Positions 28,237 to 36,396 of a stretch of DNA of 64,000 bases are shown here, piece after piece. Position 1 is the stretch's first letter; every line of letters begins with the position of its first letter. Source of the stretch: Mycolicibacterium doricum (GTDB taxonomy: Bacteria; Actinomycetota; Actinomycetes; Mycobacteriales; Mycobacteriaceae). A program made the position numbers and the translations under genes. The notes under the pieces were generated by a model, which was given only the letters and a program-made list of their open reading frames with translations, did not search any database and had not been told where the DNA came from. The stretch lies in contig NZ_AP022605.1 of the NCBI RefSeq assembly GCF_010728155.1, positions 124,001-188,000 on the forward strand, written 5' to 3'.

Positions 28237-29680
28237 AACTGGCGTGCTGGCAGGCGATCCCCACTTCCCCGTCACACGCCAGCACGGTCGGCCCGTCGAC
28301 TGCGGTGAAGGCGAACTGCGGCACCCGCATCTCGTGGTAGAGCGGGCTGCGCTCCAACCGCCCCAGCATCAGCGCGGTCAGGATCCGTGTCCGACTGAAC
28401 CGCCGCCCCGTCTCGAGTATCCGGACATCGAGCAGACCGTCGTCGATCCGGTGACGCTGCGCCGGTGCGAACCCCGAGGGCAGATAGGTGGAATTGCCCA
28501 GGAAGAACAGCGACGTCTGCAGCGTCTGGTTGTCGTAGCGGATGCGGACCGGCTGACCCCGGCGCAGCGTGTGAAACATCGCGTACAGCCCGGCAAGCGG
28601 TTTGCCGATCTTGTGCTCCAGCTTCTCCCTTGTCTGCACGAACTGCGGATAGGCACCGATGCTTGCCGTGTTGATCACCATGTGTTCCTCGTTGAGGCAC
28701 ACCAGATCGACGCAGGCCACGCTGCCGCGGCGAATCGCATCGACAGTGCGGGTGACCGAGTCGCACCCGATGTCTTTCGCGAAGTGGTTGAACGTCCCGC
28801 CGGGGAACACCGCGAGCGGTAATCCGGCTTGTTTGGCGATACCTGCCGCGGTCGCCACCGTGCCGTCGCCACCACCGACCGCCAGGACCTCGGCGCGACC
28901 GGCCGCCTCGCGCAGCACCTCCCGCAGGTCATCCCCTTCGCCCAGTTCGACGATCTCGGTGCGAGGCAGCGCGTCCCGCACCTCGTCCACCACGCGGGCG
29001 CCTTTACCGCCTCCCGATGCCGGGTTGATCACCAACACCACACCGGCTCCGTCGGGCCGGGGCGGTGTCGGAACCCGCAGCGGTCGGGCCGTGGGCAACT
29101 TCGTCGGGGTGGTCGGGGGCACCACCCGGCCACCGAGTACCGCGACGCCCGCACCGAGGCCGAAGCCGGCGAACACGTCACCGGGATAGTGCGCGCCCGT
29201 TGCCACCCGGGACAGTCCGACCAGCCCGGCCAGCAGTGCCAAGCCCAAACCGATCGGCGGGCTTTCCAATCCAACACCGACCGCGAAGGCCGCAGCGCTT
29301 GCCGAATGGCCCGATGGCAGTGAGTTCGACGTCGGGAAGCGCCGGCTCCGCCGGGCCAGCGGCACGGGCAGATAACTGGGGCGGGCGCGTTTCCAGACCC
29401 GCTTGGCGCCCTGATTGGCGACGAGGCTGGTGACGGCGAGACTCACCAACCCTCGGGTGACGCCCCTGCGGGTCCTCGGCCCGCCGACGGTGAGCAGGCC
29501 GGCGGCGATCGCGAACCAGAGCATCGAGTGGTCGGCCGCCCTGGTCAGTCCCGGCATCGTCGCATCGAGCAGCGGGCTGGGCGACTCGGCGACGGCTTCG
29601 AAGACCTCCCGGTCGAGGCTGCCGAGGCCCTTGCCGATCTGTCGGAGGCCACTACCGCGGCGTCGGGTACGCAGGTCCAT
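28190..29680 (-). CDS. PAP2 phosphatase fused to a diacylglycerol kinase-like domain
   Basis: 496-aa two-domain protein. Residues about 30-200 form a PAP2 domain (KRVWKRARPS, SLPSGHSASAAAF, AHYPGDVFAGFG) with TM helices. After a Pro-rich linker, residues 225-496 form a DAGK/LCB5 catalytic domain (VINPASGGGKG, VGGGDGTVATAAG, FPGGTFNHFAKDIG). One chain thus has both a lipid phosphatase and a lipid kinase. The ATG at 29680 is the first good start; the frame is open further but enters the divergent promoter. Confidence 0.85.
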   Translation of the reverse strand: MDLRTRRRGSGLRQIGKGLGSLDREVFEAVAESPSPLLDATMPGLTRAADHSMLWFAIAAGLLTVGGPRTRRGVTRGLVSLAVTSLVANQGAKRVWKRARPSYLPVPLARRSRRFPTSNSLPSGHSASAAAFAVGVGLESPPIGLGLALLAGLVGLSRVATGAHYPGDVFAGFGLGAGVAVLGGRVVPPTTPTKLPTARPLRVPTPPRPDGAGVVLVINPASGGGKGARVVDEVRDALPRTEIVELGEGDDLREVLREAAGRAEVLAVGGGDGTVATAAGIAKQAGLPLAVFPGGTFNHFAKDIGCDSVTRTVDAIRRGSVACVDLVCLNEEHMVINTASIGAYPQFVQTREKLEHKIGKPLAGLYAMFHTLRRGQPVRIRYDNQTLQTSLFFLGNSTYLPSGFAPAQRHRIDDGLLDVRILETGRRFSRTRILTALMLGRLERSPLYHEMRVPQFAFTAVDGPTVLACDGEVGIACQHASFSAEYRVLPVFRPLD

Positions 29681-29851
29681 ACGAGCCAACGTAGCCGTCC
29701 GCGTCCTTGGCAAAACTTCGTTGTCAAGGGTGACGACGGCCTGGCGTGGCGACAGCATTGTGGTCGCGGTGGCTGGTCTCAGTCCTCGGTCGCGACCCGA
29801 TCGTGTCCGAACGTTGACGTGACCGAAAGCCCGCCCGCCGACGATGGGTGG

Positions 29852-30505
29852 ATGCGCCGCCTGTTGACCCTGTTGTGCGCTGCCGCGGTGTGCCTGGTTG
29901 CCGGGGCGCCGGCAGCGCCTGCCGCTGCCCCGTGGTTCGCCTCGTCCGTCGGGGCGGCCACTCAGGTGATTTCTGTTGTCGGCGTGGGTGGTTCCTCGGC
30001 CAAGATGGATGTGTACCAGCGCACAGCAGCGGGCTGGCAGCCGATCGCGGTCGGAATCCCCGCATTCATCGGCGCCAAAGGGATGGCGCCGCAGACCCAC
30101 GACGGCGAGATGATGACACCGATGGGGGTGTTCACGCTCGACTTCGCATTCGGCACCGAACCCAACCCGGGCGGCGGACTGCCCTACGTCCAGGTGGGGC
30201 CTGACCATTGGTGGGACGGCGACATGAAGAGCCCGACCTACAACACCATGCAGGTGTGCAAGAAGCAGCAGTGTCGCTTCGACACATCGCTGAGCGCAGG
30301 CACCGAGAACCTCGACATCCCGCAGTACCGGCACGCGGTGGTGATGGGCGTGAACAAGGCTCGCGTCCCCGGCAACGGCGGCGCCTTCTTCGTGCACACC
30401 ACCGGCGGTGGACCGACCGCCGGATGCGTGGCTATCGACGACGGCAGGCTCGTCGAGCTCATGCGGTGGTTGCGGCCCGGCGCACTGATCGCGATCTCGA
30501 AGTGA
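29852..30505 (+). CDS. Secreted L,D-transpeptidase-fold protein (YkuD-like, Rv0309-like)
   Basis: 217-aa exported protein with a clear signal peptide (MRRLLTLLCAAAVCLVAG, cleavage near APAAA). The C-terminal motif FFVHTTGGGPTAGCVAI holds the His and catalytic Cys arrangement of L,D-transpeptidases (HxxTGGxxxxGC). It likely acts on peptidoglycan. Length agrees with Rv0309. It is divergent from the PAP2-lipid kinase gene across 171 bp in which I see no other feature. Confidence 0.78.
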   Translation: MRRLLTLLCAAAVCLVAGAPAAPAAAPWFASSVGAATQVISVVGVGGSSAKMDVYQRTAAGWQPIAVGIPAFIGAKGMAPQTHDGEMMTPMGVFTLDFAFGTEPNPGGGLPYVQVGPDHWWDGDMKSPTYNTMQVCKKQQCRFDTSLSAGTENLDIPQYRHAVVMGVNKARVPGNGGAFFVHTTGGGPTAGCVAIDDGRLVELMRWLRPGALIAISK

Positions 30506-30508
30506 CGC

Positions 30509-30643
30509 TCAGAGCCTGAGCAGATGCCAGCTGCGATCCTTGGTGGCAACCACGACTCCTGGCTCAGGTGCATCGTGCCCATCGGCGCTCTGATATTCGC
30601 CGGGGGGCAAGGTTTCCCCGACGAACTGGCGAAGGTTGCCATG
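30509..30643 (-). pseudogene. Possible C-terminal remnant of a lost gene
   Basis: A 44-codon leftward frame reads convincingly as the end of a soluble protein (HGNLRQFVGETLPPGEYQSA ... KDRSWHLLRL) but has no start codon: the frame is closed by a TGA just upstream. It sits between the transpeptidase-fold gene and the Rieske oxidoreductase gene. I infer a fragment from a deletion; it could also be chance. Confidence 0.25.
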
Positions 30644-30652
30644 CCGTCGTAG

Positions 30653-32158
30653 TCAGAGATATCTCGTGAGGTCACGCGTCGCGGGACCCTCGAGTAGGGT
30701 CCCGTCCGGCGCGAAACGCGACCCGTGCAGCGGGCATTCCCATGACTCGTCGGAGTCGTTCCAGTTGACGATGCCGCCGAGGTGCGGGCACACCGGTGAG
30801 AGCCGGCGTTCCACCCCGTCGACGACACTGCGCGCCTCCAGCGCCCACGGCGGTCCGCTGACCACGCCACCGGAGTCGGGCGTGTGGTTGACGATCCGCG
30901 TCACCGGCGTGATCCATCCCTTGGCCAGGTTGATCCCCACCTCGACGTTGGCCTGCACCGCCTTCGGGATGCCCGACAGCTCGTGCGGGCTCCAACTGGC
31001 GAACGCATCGGCCCAGTCCATCCGGCCGCCAAGGATACTGCCGGCAAGGGCGAGCGCCGCGGCCGTGCCGTTGGTCATGCCCCATTTGTCGAAACCCGTT
31101 GCTACGTAGATCTTGTCCTGTCCCGGCAGAATCGGGCCGACGTAGGGCAACTCGTCGACCGGCGTGTAATCCTGTGCGGACCAGTAGTTCGTCTGCATCG
31201 CACCCGGATAGTGCTGTTTGGCCCACGAATCGAGTTCCTGCACCGAGGACGACGGATGTTTCTCGCGGCCGACCGGATGACCGGCGCCGCCGACGATCAG
31301 CCGATCACCGTCGGGGGTCGGCGCGTAACGGACCGACCGGGTGGGGGAGTCGGTGGACAGGTACATGCCGCGGGTGATGGTGCCGGGGACCTTGTAGGCC
31401 ATGCAGTAGGACCGAGACGGTTTGAGGCGGGCGAAGAACCCGCCCCGGTCGAGGATCGGGATGCCCGTGGTGAGTACGCACTGCCGTGAGTCGACGTCGA
31501 ACTCGTGGCCCTCAGAAGTTCGCACGTGCAGCGTGAGACCGTCATCGGTACCCGAGACCCGCTGCACCCGCGCGCCCTGGGCGAGTCGGCCGCCCCGCTC
31601 GTCGAGTTCGACGATCAGGCTGTCCAACAACGGCATCGGGTCGAACTGAGCCTGATCGGCCAGCCGGACACCGCCTTTGAATGCGAAGGGCACGTCGGCG
31701 TGGTCGACCCATTCGGCGCCCAGACCGGCTGCCTGACAAGCCTCCAGCTCCGCTCGTGCCCCGGGCAGCCCCTTCTCCGACTGTGCAAAGGTGAAGGCGT
31801 CTTCGCGTTGCACCGAGATGCCGTGCGCCTCGCAACGATGGATCAGCCACTCCTGGCCTTCGAGGTTGCCCTCGACGTACTTCCTCGCGATGCCCGCGCC
31901 GTGCTTGCCGACGATCTTCGACATCTTCGTGCCCTGCAGCAGGCTGATCTTCGCGGTGGTGTTGCCCGTCGCGCCCGCGCCGGGGCGGAACGCTTCGAGC
32001 ACCATCACGTCGCGGCCGGCGCGGGCCAGCAGGACGGCGGTGATCAATCCGGTGAGCCCGGCGCCGACCACCACCACGTCGGCGGAGCGGTTGGTTTCGT
32101 CGAGAGGGTTGGGCGGAAGGGCCGGTTCAGCACGGCCCGCCAGCCAGAGTGACGTCAT
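30653..32158 (-). CDS. FAD-dependent oxidoreductase with C-terminal Rieske 2Fe-2S domain
   Basis: 501-aa protein. The N-terminal DAO-type FAD domain has the dinucleotide motif VVVVGAGLTGLITAVLLARAG; a Rieske domain follows with ligands in CPHLGG and CPLHGSRF. This architecture couples oxidation of an amine-like substrate to an iron-sulphur centre; the substrate is unknown. The ATG at 32158 is used. It is divergent from the actin-fold gene at 32241 over about 80 bp. Confidence 0.85.
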   Translation of the reverse strand: MTSLWLAGRAEPALPPNPLDETNRSADVVVVGAGLTGLITAVLLARAGRDVMVLEAFRPGAGATGNTTAKISLLQGTKMSKIVGKHGAGIARKYVEGNLEGQEWLIHRCEAHGISVQREDAFTFAQSEKGLPGARAELEACQAAGLGAEWVDHADVPFAFKGGVRLADQAQFDPMPLLDSLIVELDERGGRLAQGARVQRVSGTDDGLTLHVRTSEGHEFDVDSRQCVLTTGIPILDRGGFFARLKPSRSYCMAYKVPGTITRGMYLSTDSPTRSVRYAPTPDGDRLIVGGAGHPVGREKHPSSSVQELDSWAKQHYPGAMQTNYWSAQDYTPVDELPYVGPILPGQDKIYVATGFDKWGMTNGTAAALALAGSILGGRMDWADAFASWSPHELSGIPKAVQANVEVGINLAKGWITPVTRIVNHTPDSGGVVSGPPWALEARSVVDGVERRLSPVCPHLGGIVNWNDSDESWECPLHGSRFAPDGTLLEGPATRDLTRYL

Positions 32159-32240
32159 GCGACGGTTTTCCCCCGGGCGAACCGGCCGAAACGAGGGGTT
32201 GCCGGTCACGGGGTGTCGGTGGCACTAGGGTGGTGACCTG

Positions 32241-34085
32241 ATGAGCGACCCGTTGGGCTTGTCGATCGGGACCACGAACCTGGTCGCGGCCCGAGTCGGC
32301 AGCCCCCCCGTCATACGGCGTTCGACGCTGAGCCTGTTCGGCGATCGCACGCCGCAGGTCGGCGTGCCGGGCGGACCGGGCGTGGTCCTCGACGGCTTCG
32401 TCGAGCGAGTCGGCGACCCGGTGCCTCTGGTGGCCGCCGACGGCACCTCCTACCGCGCCGAGACGCTGCTCGTCGAGGCGCTCGACGCGATGACCGAGGC
32501 CGCCGATGCGACGGCCAGCGGCGTGACGGGCACCGGTGACATCGCCATCGCCGTGCCCGCGCACTGGGGTACCGCCACGGTCTACGCACTGCGCAACGCT
32601 CTGCGTACCAATCCCGTCTTCACCCCGAACGGCAGCCCCGCCCGCTTGGTCTCCGACGCGGTCGCCTCGCTGACCGCGTTGCACGCCAACCCAGGACTGC
32701 CGACCGACGGTGTGGTGGCGCTGCTGGACTTCGGCGGCAGCGGCACCAGCATCACGCTCGCGGACGCCGCGGCGGGTTTCGCGCCGGTCGACGAGACCAC
32801 CCGGTTCGCCGAGTTCTCCGGTGACCTGATCGATCAGGCGCTGCTCACCCACGTGCTGACAGGGATCACCGACGCCGGCGGTGTGGACCCGGCGCGCACC
32901 GCGGCGGTCGGATCGCTGACCCGGCTGCGCGAACAGTGCCGCGACGCCAAGGAGCGGCTGTCGGCGGTGACCGCCGCCGACCTGGCCGCCGAGCTGCCCG
33001 GCTTCCGCGCCACGATCCGGATCACCCGAACCGAACTCGAGGAGATGCTGCAGCAACCGCTGGCCGGGGTGCTGACCGCGCTCGACGCGGCACTCGAGCG
33101 CACCCGCATCGGATGGGCCGGCGTGTCGGCGGTCGTCACCATCGGAGGCGGGGCGAGTATCCCGCTGGTCACCCAGCAACTCTCGGCGCACACCCGCGTT
33201 CCCGTGGTGAGCACGCGGCAGCCGGCCCTGGACGCGGCGGTCGGTGCTGCGTTGTTCGCCGTGTACACAACGGCGGCGGAGGCGCCGACGGGGATGGCGG
33301 CCGCTGCACCCGTCACCGCGATGATCAACGACGCACCGGGGTCGGGGACCTTCGGCGCACTGGCCTGGTCGCAGGACGACACGACGTCCGATGAACCGGT
33401 GCCCTACACCGGTGACGACACCTACGAGCCCTACAACCCCTATGGGCCCGTGGCCACCGGCGCCCGGCCCGGCGTGCAGTACCTGCCTGCCGCCGAGCCA
33501 GAGGAACGCCGGCGCGGTTGGCATCTACCGCAGTTGGCATTCGGCGCCGCGGCGGTGGTCGCGGCGATCGCCGTCGGCGGTGTCGCCTACGCACTGACCG
33601 GGACCTCGACCGACAGCACACCGGTCACCGAGTTCGAGACCAAGCGCCTGCCCGCGAGCCCACCCCTGCCGGAGGCGTCGGCCGCGCCGCCACCCCCCGT
33701 TGTCTCGGTCACCACCGCGCCGCCAGCACCACCACCACCGCCGTCGGCCGTTGCGCCGGCGCCACCGCCGCCATCCCAGACTTCGACCACCACCACAACC
33801 ACGCCGCCCCCCACGACCACGACCACCACGACCACGACCACCACTACGACGGCGGCGACCCAGACCACGGCGACCCAGACCACGACGACCCAGACCACGA
33901 CGACCCCGACCACGACGACCCGGCCGACAACGACCCGGCCGACAACGACCCCGACCACGACGACGACCCGGCCGCGGACGACCACCACCGCGCGACCCGG
34001 GACCACCGAGCCGACGTTGACGACGACGTATGTGACCGTGCCGTTCCTCCCGATCCCGATACCGATCCGGGTGCCCGGCAACTGA
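32241..34085 (+). CDS. Hsp70/actin-fold membrane protein with Pro/Thr-rich tail (Rv0312-like)
   Basis: 614 aa. Residues 1-340 have an actin/Hsp70-like ATPase fold (LGLSIGTTNLVAARVG, LLDFGGSGTSITL, VVTIGGGASIPLV). A linker of about 90 aa precedes one TM helix (LAFGAAAVVAAIAVGGVAYA, about 430-450), then an extracytoplasmic tail dominated by Pro and long Thr runs. That places the ATPase in the cytoplasm and the tail in the envelope. It may link cytoplasmic state to the cell wall. The Thr repeats are length-variable DNA. The opposite strand also reads open here but is a composition artefact. Confidence 0.85.
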   Translation: MSDPLGLSIGTTNLVAARVGSPPVIRRSTLSLFGDRTPQVGVPGGPGVVLDGFVERVGDPVPLVAADGTSYRAETLLVEALDAMTEAADATASGVTGTGDIAIAVPAHWGTATVYALRNALRTNPVFTPNGSPARLVSDAVASLTALHANPGLPTDGVVALLDFGGSGTSITLADAAAGFAPVDETTRFAEFSGDLIDQALLTHVLTGITDAGGVDPARTAAVGSLTRLREQCRDAKERLSAVTAADLAAELPGFRATIRITRTELEEMLQQPLAGVLTALDAALERTRIGWAGVSAVVTIGGGASIPLVTQQLSAHTRVPVVSTRQPALDAAVGAALFAVYTTAAEAPTGMAAAAPVTAMINDAPGSGTFGALAWSQDDTTSDEPVPYTGDDTYEPYNPYGPVATGARPGVQYLPAAEPEERRRGWHLPQLAFGAAAVVAAIAVGGVAYALTGTSTDSTPVTEFETKRLPASPPLPEASAAPPPPVVSVTTAPPAPPPPPSAVAPAPPPPSQTSTTTTTTPPPTTTTTTTTTTTTTAATQTTATQTTTTQTTTTPTTTTRPTTTRPTTTPTTTTTRPRTTTTARPGTTEPTLTTTYVTVPFLPIPIPIRVPGN

Positions 34086-34264
34086 CGCCCGCCGGCAGCC
34101 TCCTGGCCGAAAACGACAAGCCGGCCCGGGAGTCTGAGGTTGCCAGGTCATCTGCCGCCGGCCGTTCAGACCACCATCCCGGCGCACCCACCGAACGCTG
34201 ATCCACCTTCCTGGCGATTGTCCGACAGCGGTTCACGATTTCGCTTAAGGTTGACCGGGGTTCG

Positions 34265-35161
34265 GTGAGCGGCGGGGTGGGTATGGATGCGCGTGTGCTG
34301 CTGGGGCTGAGCACTCCTGCGGGAGTGTTCGGTCTCGACGAGGTCGCCGCCACCGGCGCCGCCGTCGGCCGCCATGCGGATCTGGTCCTCTGGTACGAGG
34401 ACTTCGCGGCCCCCCCGCCGGTGAGCGGGGTGGCGAAGGTTGATGCCACCGGCGCCACCGCGGTGATCACCTGGGAGCCGTGGCTGTGGCGTACCGACGT
34501 GACGGGGTCCGGTACGCCAACGGTGTCCGAGATCGCGGGGGGCCGGCACGACGACTACCTGTTCGCCTGGGCGGCCGCACTCGGCGGCATCGGCACACCG
34601 GTGCATCTCCGGTTCGCGCACGAGTTCAATGGCGACTGGTACCCGTGGACGCCCCGCCACGGTACGACACCGGACACCTATGTGGCCGCCTGGCGGCACA
34701 CTCACGACCTGTTCTGCCGCGCCGGCGCGACGAACGTGCAGTGGGTGTGGTCGCCGGATGCGACCGCCCGCGGTGATGTGCCTCTGCGGGCATGGTTCCC
34801 CGGCGACGACCACGTCGACATCGTCGGCATAGACGGCTACAACTGGGGAACGACACGTCCATGGAGTCGGTGGACGCCTCCTGTCGAGCTCTTCGAACCC
34901 GCTGTCACCGAGGTCCGTGCGCTGACCGACCGCCCCATGATGATCGCCGAGGTCGGCTGTGCTGAAGACGGCGGCGACAAGGCCGACTGGATCTGTGCGT
35001 TCGTCGAATGGGCTGGCGCACAGCGCGACATCGACGCCGTCGTCTGGTTCGACCACGACAAGGAGACCGACTGGCGGATCACCAGCACACCGGCGGCGAC
35101 GGCGGCGATGGCCGACGCTTTGCGGGCGATGGCCGACGCGCTGCGGGTGGTGACGCCGTGA
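34265..35161 (+). CDS. GH26-like glycanase (beta-mannanase family)
   Basis: 298-aa (beta/alpha)8 glycosidase. Acid/base Glu lies in LRFAHEFNGDWYPW (about residue 120) and the nucleophile in PMMIAEVGCAED (about residue 229), the GH26 pattern. No signal peptide is seen from GTG 34265 (ATG 34283 is the alternative), so export is unclear. The stop overlaps the start of the PP2C phosphatase gene. As first gene of the five-gene cluster, it is a candidate for editing or releasing the polymer made by the downstream glycosyltransferase. Confidence 0.8.
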   Translation: MSGGVGMDARVLLGLSTPAGVFGLDEVAATGAAVGRHADLVLWYEDFAAPPPVSGVAKVDATGATAVITWEPWLWRTDVTGSGTPTVSEIAGGRHDDYLFAWAAALGGIGTPVHLRFAHEFNGDWYPWTPRHGTTPDTYVAAWRHTHDLFCRAGATNVQWVWSPDATARGDVPLRAWFPGDDHVDIVGIDGYNWGTTRPWSRWTPPVELFEPAVTEVRALTDRPMMIAEVGCAEDGGDKADWICAFVEWAGAQRDIDAVVWFDHDKETDWRITSTPAATAAMADALRAMADALRVVTP

Positions 35162-36396
35162 CCGTCGAGCCGGTGGAGTCGCCGTATGCCCTGCCGCCGG
35201 AGGTGGAGGACGAACGCGTCCGCTCCCTGGCTCAGTTGCACCTGCTCGACACCCCGCCCGAGGAACGCTTCGCCCGGATCACCCGCATGGCGCGCTACGT
35301 CTTCGGTATCCCGATGGCGGCTGTCGCCCTCGTCGACCGGGACCGGCAGTGGTTCAAACAGGCCGACGGCCTCGGCATGGGATCCAAGCCGCGTGGCAGG
35401 ACGATCTGTCAGGCGACCATCGCCCGCAGCTACGAGCAACCGGACAGTCCGGCGCTGATCATCGAAGATGCCGCCGCCAGACCGGAGTTCGCGATGATTC
35501 CAGGAATCGGAGGTCCGGGCGGCATCCGGTTCTACGCCGGTTACCCGCTCTACGGACCCGGCGGGCACCCCGTCGGCACCTTCTGCATCTACGACACCGA
35601 ACCGCGAGCGCTGAGCGAAGCGGAGCTGTCGACGTTCACCGGGCTCGCCTCCTGGGCGCAAAGCGAAATCGAACAAGGCGACGACATCGAACGCGCCGCC
35701 GAGGTTCAGCGACACCTGCTGCCACGCGCGCTCGGCGATCTGCCCGGCTATTCGGTGTGCGCAATGTGCCTGCCCGCCAACGCTGTCGGCGGTGACTTCT
35801 ACGATCACTACCGGATCGAGGGCGGCGCGGTGTTCACCGTGGCCGACGTGATGGGCAAGGGTCTGGGCGCCGCGATCCTGGCCGCCAGTGTCCGCTCCGC
35901 GCTGCGCGGCGCGGCCCGCGCGGTCGACCGCGCCGAATGCACGCTGTCTCCCGACGACGTCGTCAACTCCGTCGCCCTACAGTTGGCCGAAGACCTCGGC
36001 AGCACCGACACCTTCGTCACGCTGTTCCACTGCCACCTCGACACCGCGACCGGAACTGTGCGCTACGTCGACGCCGGCCATGGGTTCGCGGTGGTAGTGC
36101 GCGCCGACGGCCGCGTCGACGGACTCGACAGCGCCGGCCTCCCGCTCGGTGTGCTACCCGAGGAGACATGGGCGTGCGGCGAGACGACACTCGGCGAGGG
36201 CGACACCCTGATCGTGGCATCCGACGGTGTGCTCGACCTGGTCGGCGACGGCAGCGATGTGCTGCCGGCGCTGCGCTTCGTCGCCCACCACGCCGAACCC
36301 GCCGACCTGTGCGGCCGCGCCCGCGCGCTGGTCGCCGAGAAATCACCGCTGGACGACGTCACGCTCGTGGCAGTGCGCCGAGAGCCGACCACGTGA
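35158..36396 (+). CDS. GAF-domain SpoIIE-type PP2C phosphatase (RsbU-like)
   Basis: 412 aa. An N-terminal GAF sensor (RFARITRMARYVFGIPMAAV, about 30-180) precedes a SpoIIE/PP2C phosphatase (NAVGGDFYDHY at about 210, VADVMGKGLGAAI, and PLDDVTLVAV at the end). It should dephosphorylate a STAS protein in response to a ligand or redox cue at the GAF domain. The GTG at 35158 overlaps the GH26 stop by 4 bp, and the glycosyltransferase gene starts the same way at its end. The STAS target is likely the one at 38369. Confidence 0.87.
   Translation: MTVEPVESPYALPPEVEDERVRSLAQLHLLDTPPEERFARITRMARYVFGIPMAAVALVDRDRQWFKQADGLGMGSKPRGRTICQATIARSYEQPDSPALIIEDAAARPEFAMIPGIGGPGGIRFYAGYPLYGPGGHPVGTFCIYDTEPRALSEAELSTFTGLASWAQSEIEQGDDIERAAEVQRHLLPRALGDLPGYSVCAMCLPANAVGGDFYDHYRIEGGAVFTVADVMGKGLGAAILAASVRSALRGAARAVDRAECTLSPDDVVNSVALQLAEDLGSTDTFVTLFHCHLDTATGTVRYVDAGHGFAVVVRADGRVDGLDSAGLPLGVLPEETWACGETTLGEGDTLIVASDGVLDLVGDGSDVLPALRFVAHHAEPADLCGRARALVAEKSPLDDVTLVAVRREPTT

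Noticed and set aside
33518..34201. Long open frames on both strands across the Thr/Pro-rich tail
   Set aside because: Low-complexity ACC/CCG repeats leave several frames open; the 32241 frame alone has a coherent domain structure.
34259..34284. GGTTC-N15-GGGTAT at the start of the GH26 operon as a SigF promoter
   Set aside because: The -10 overlaps the candidate ATG 34283, so the transcript would begin inside the gene, and the -35 is imperfect.
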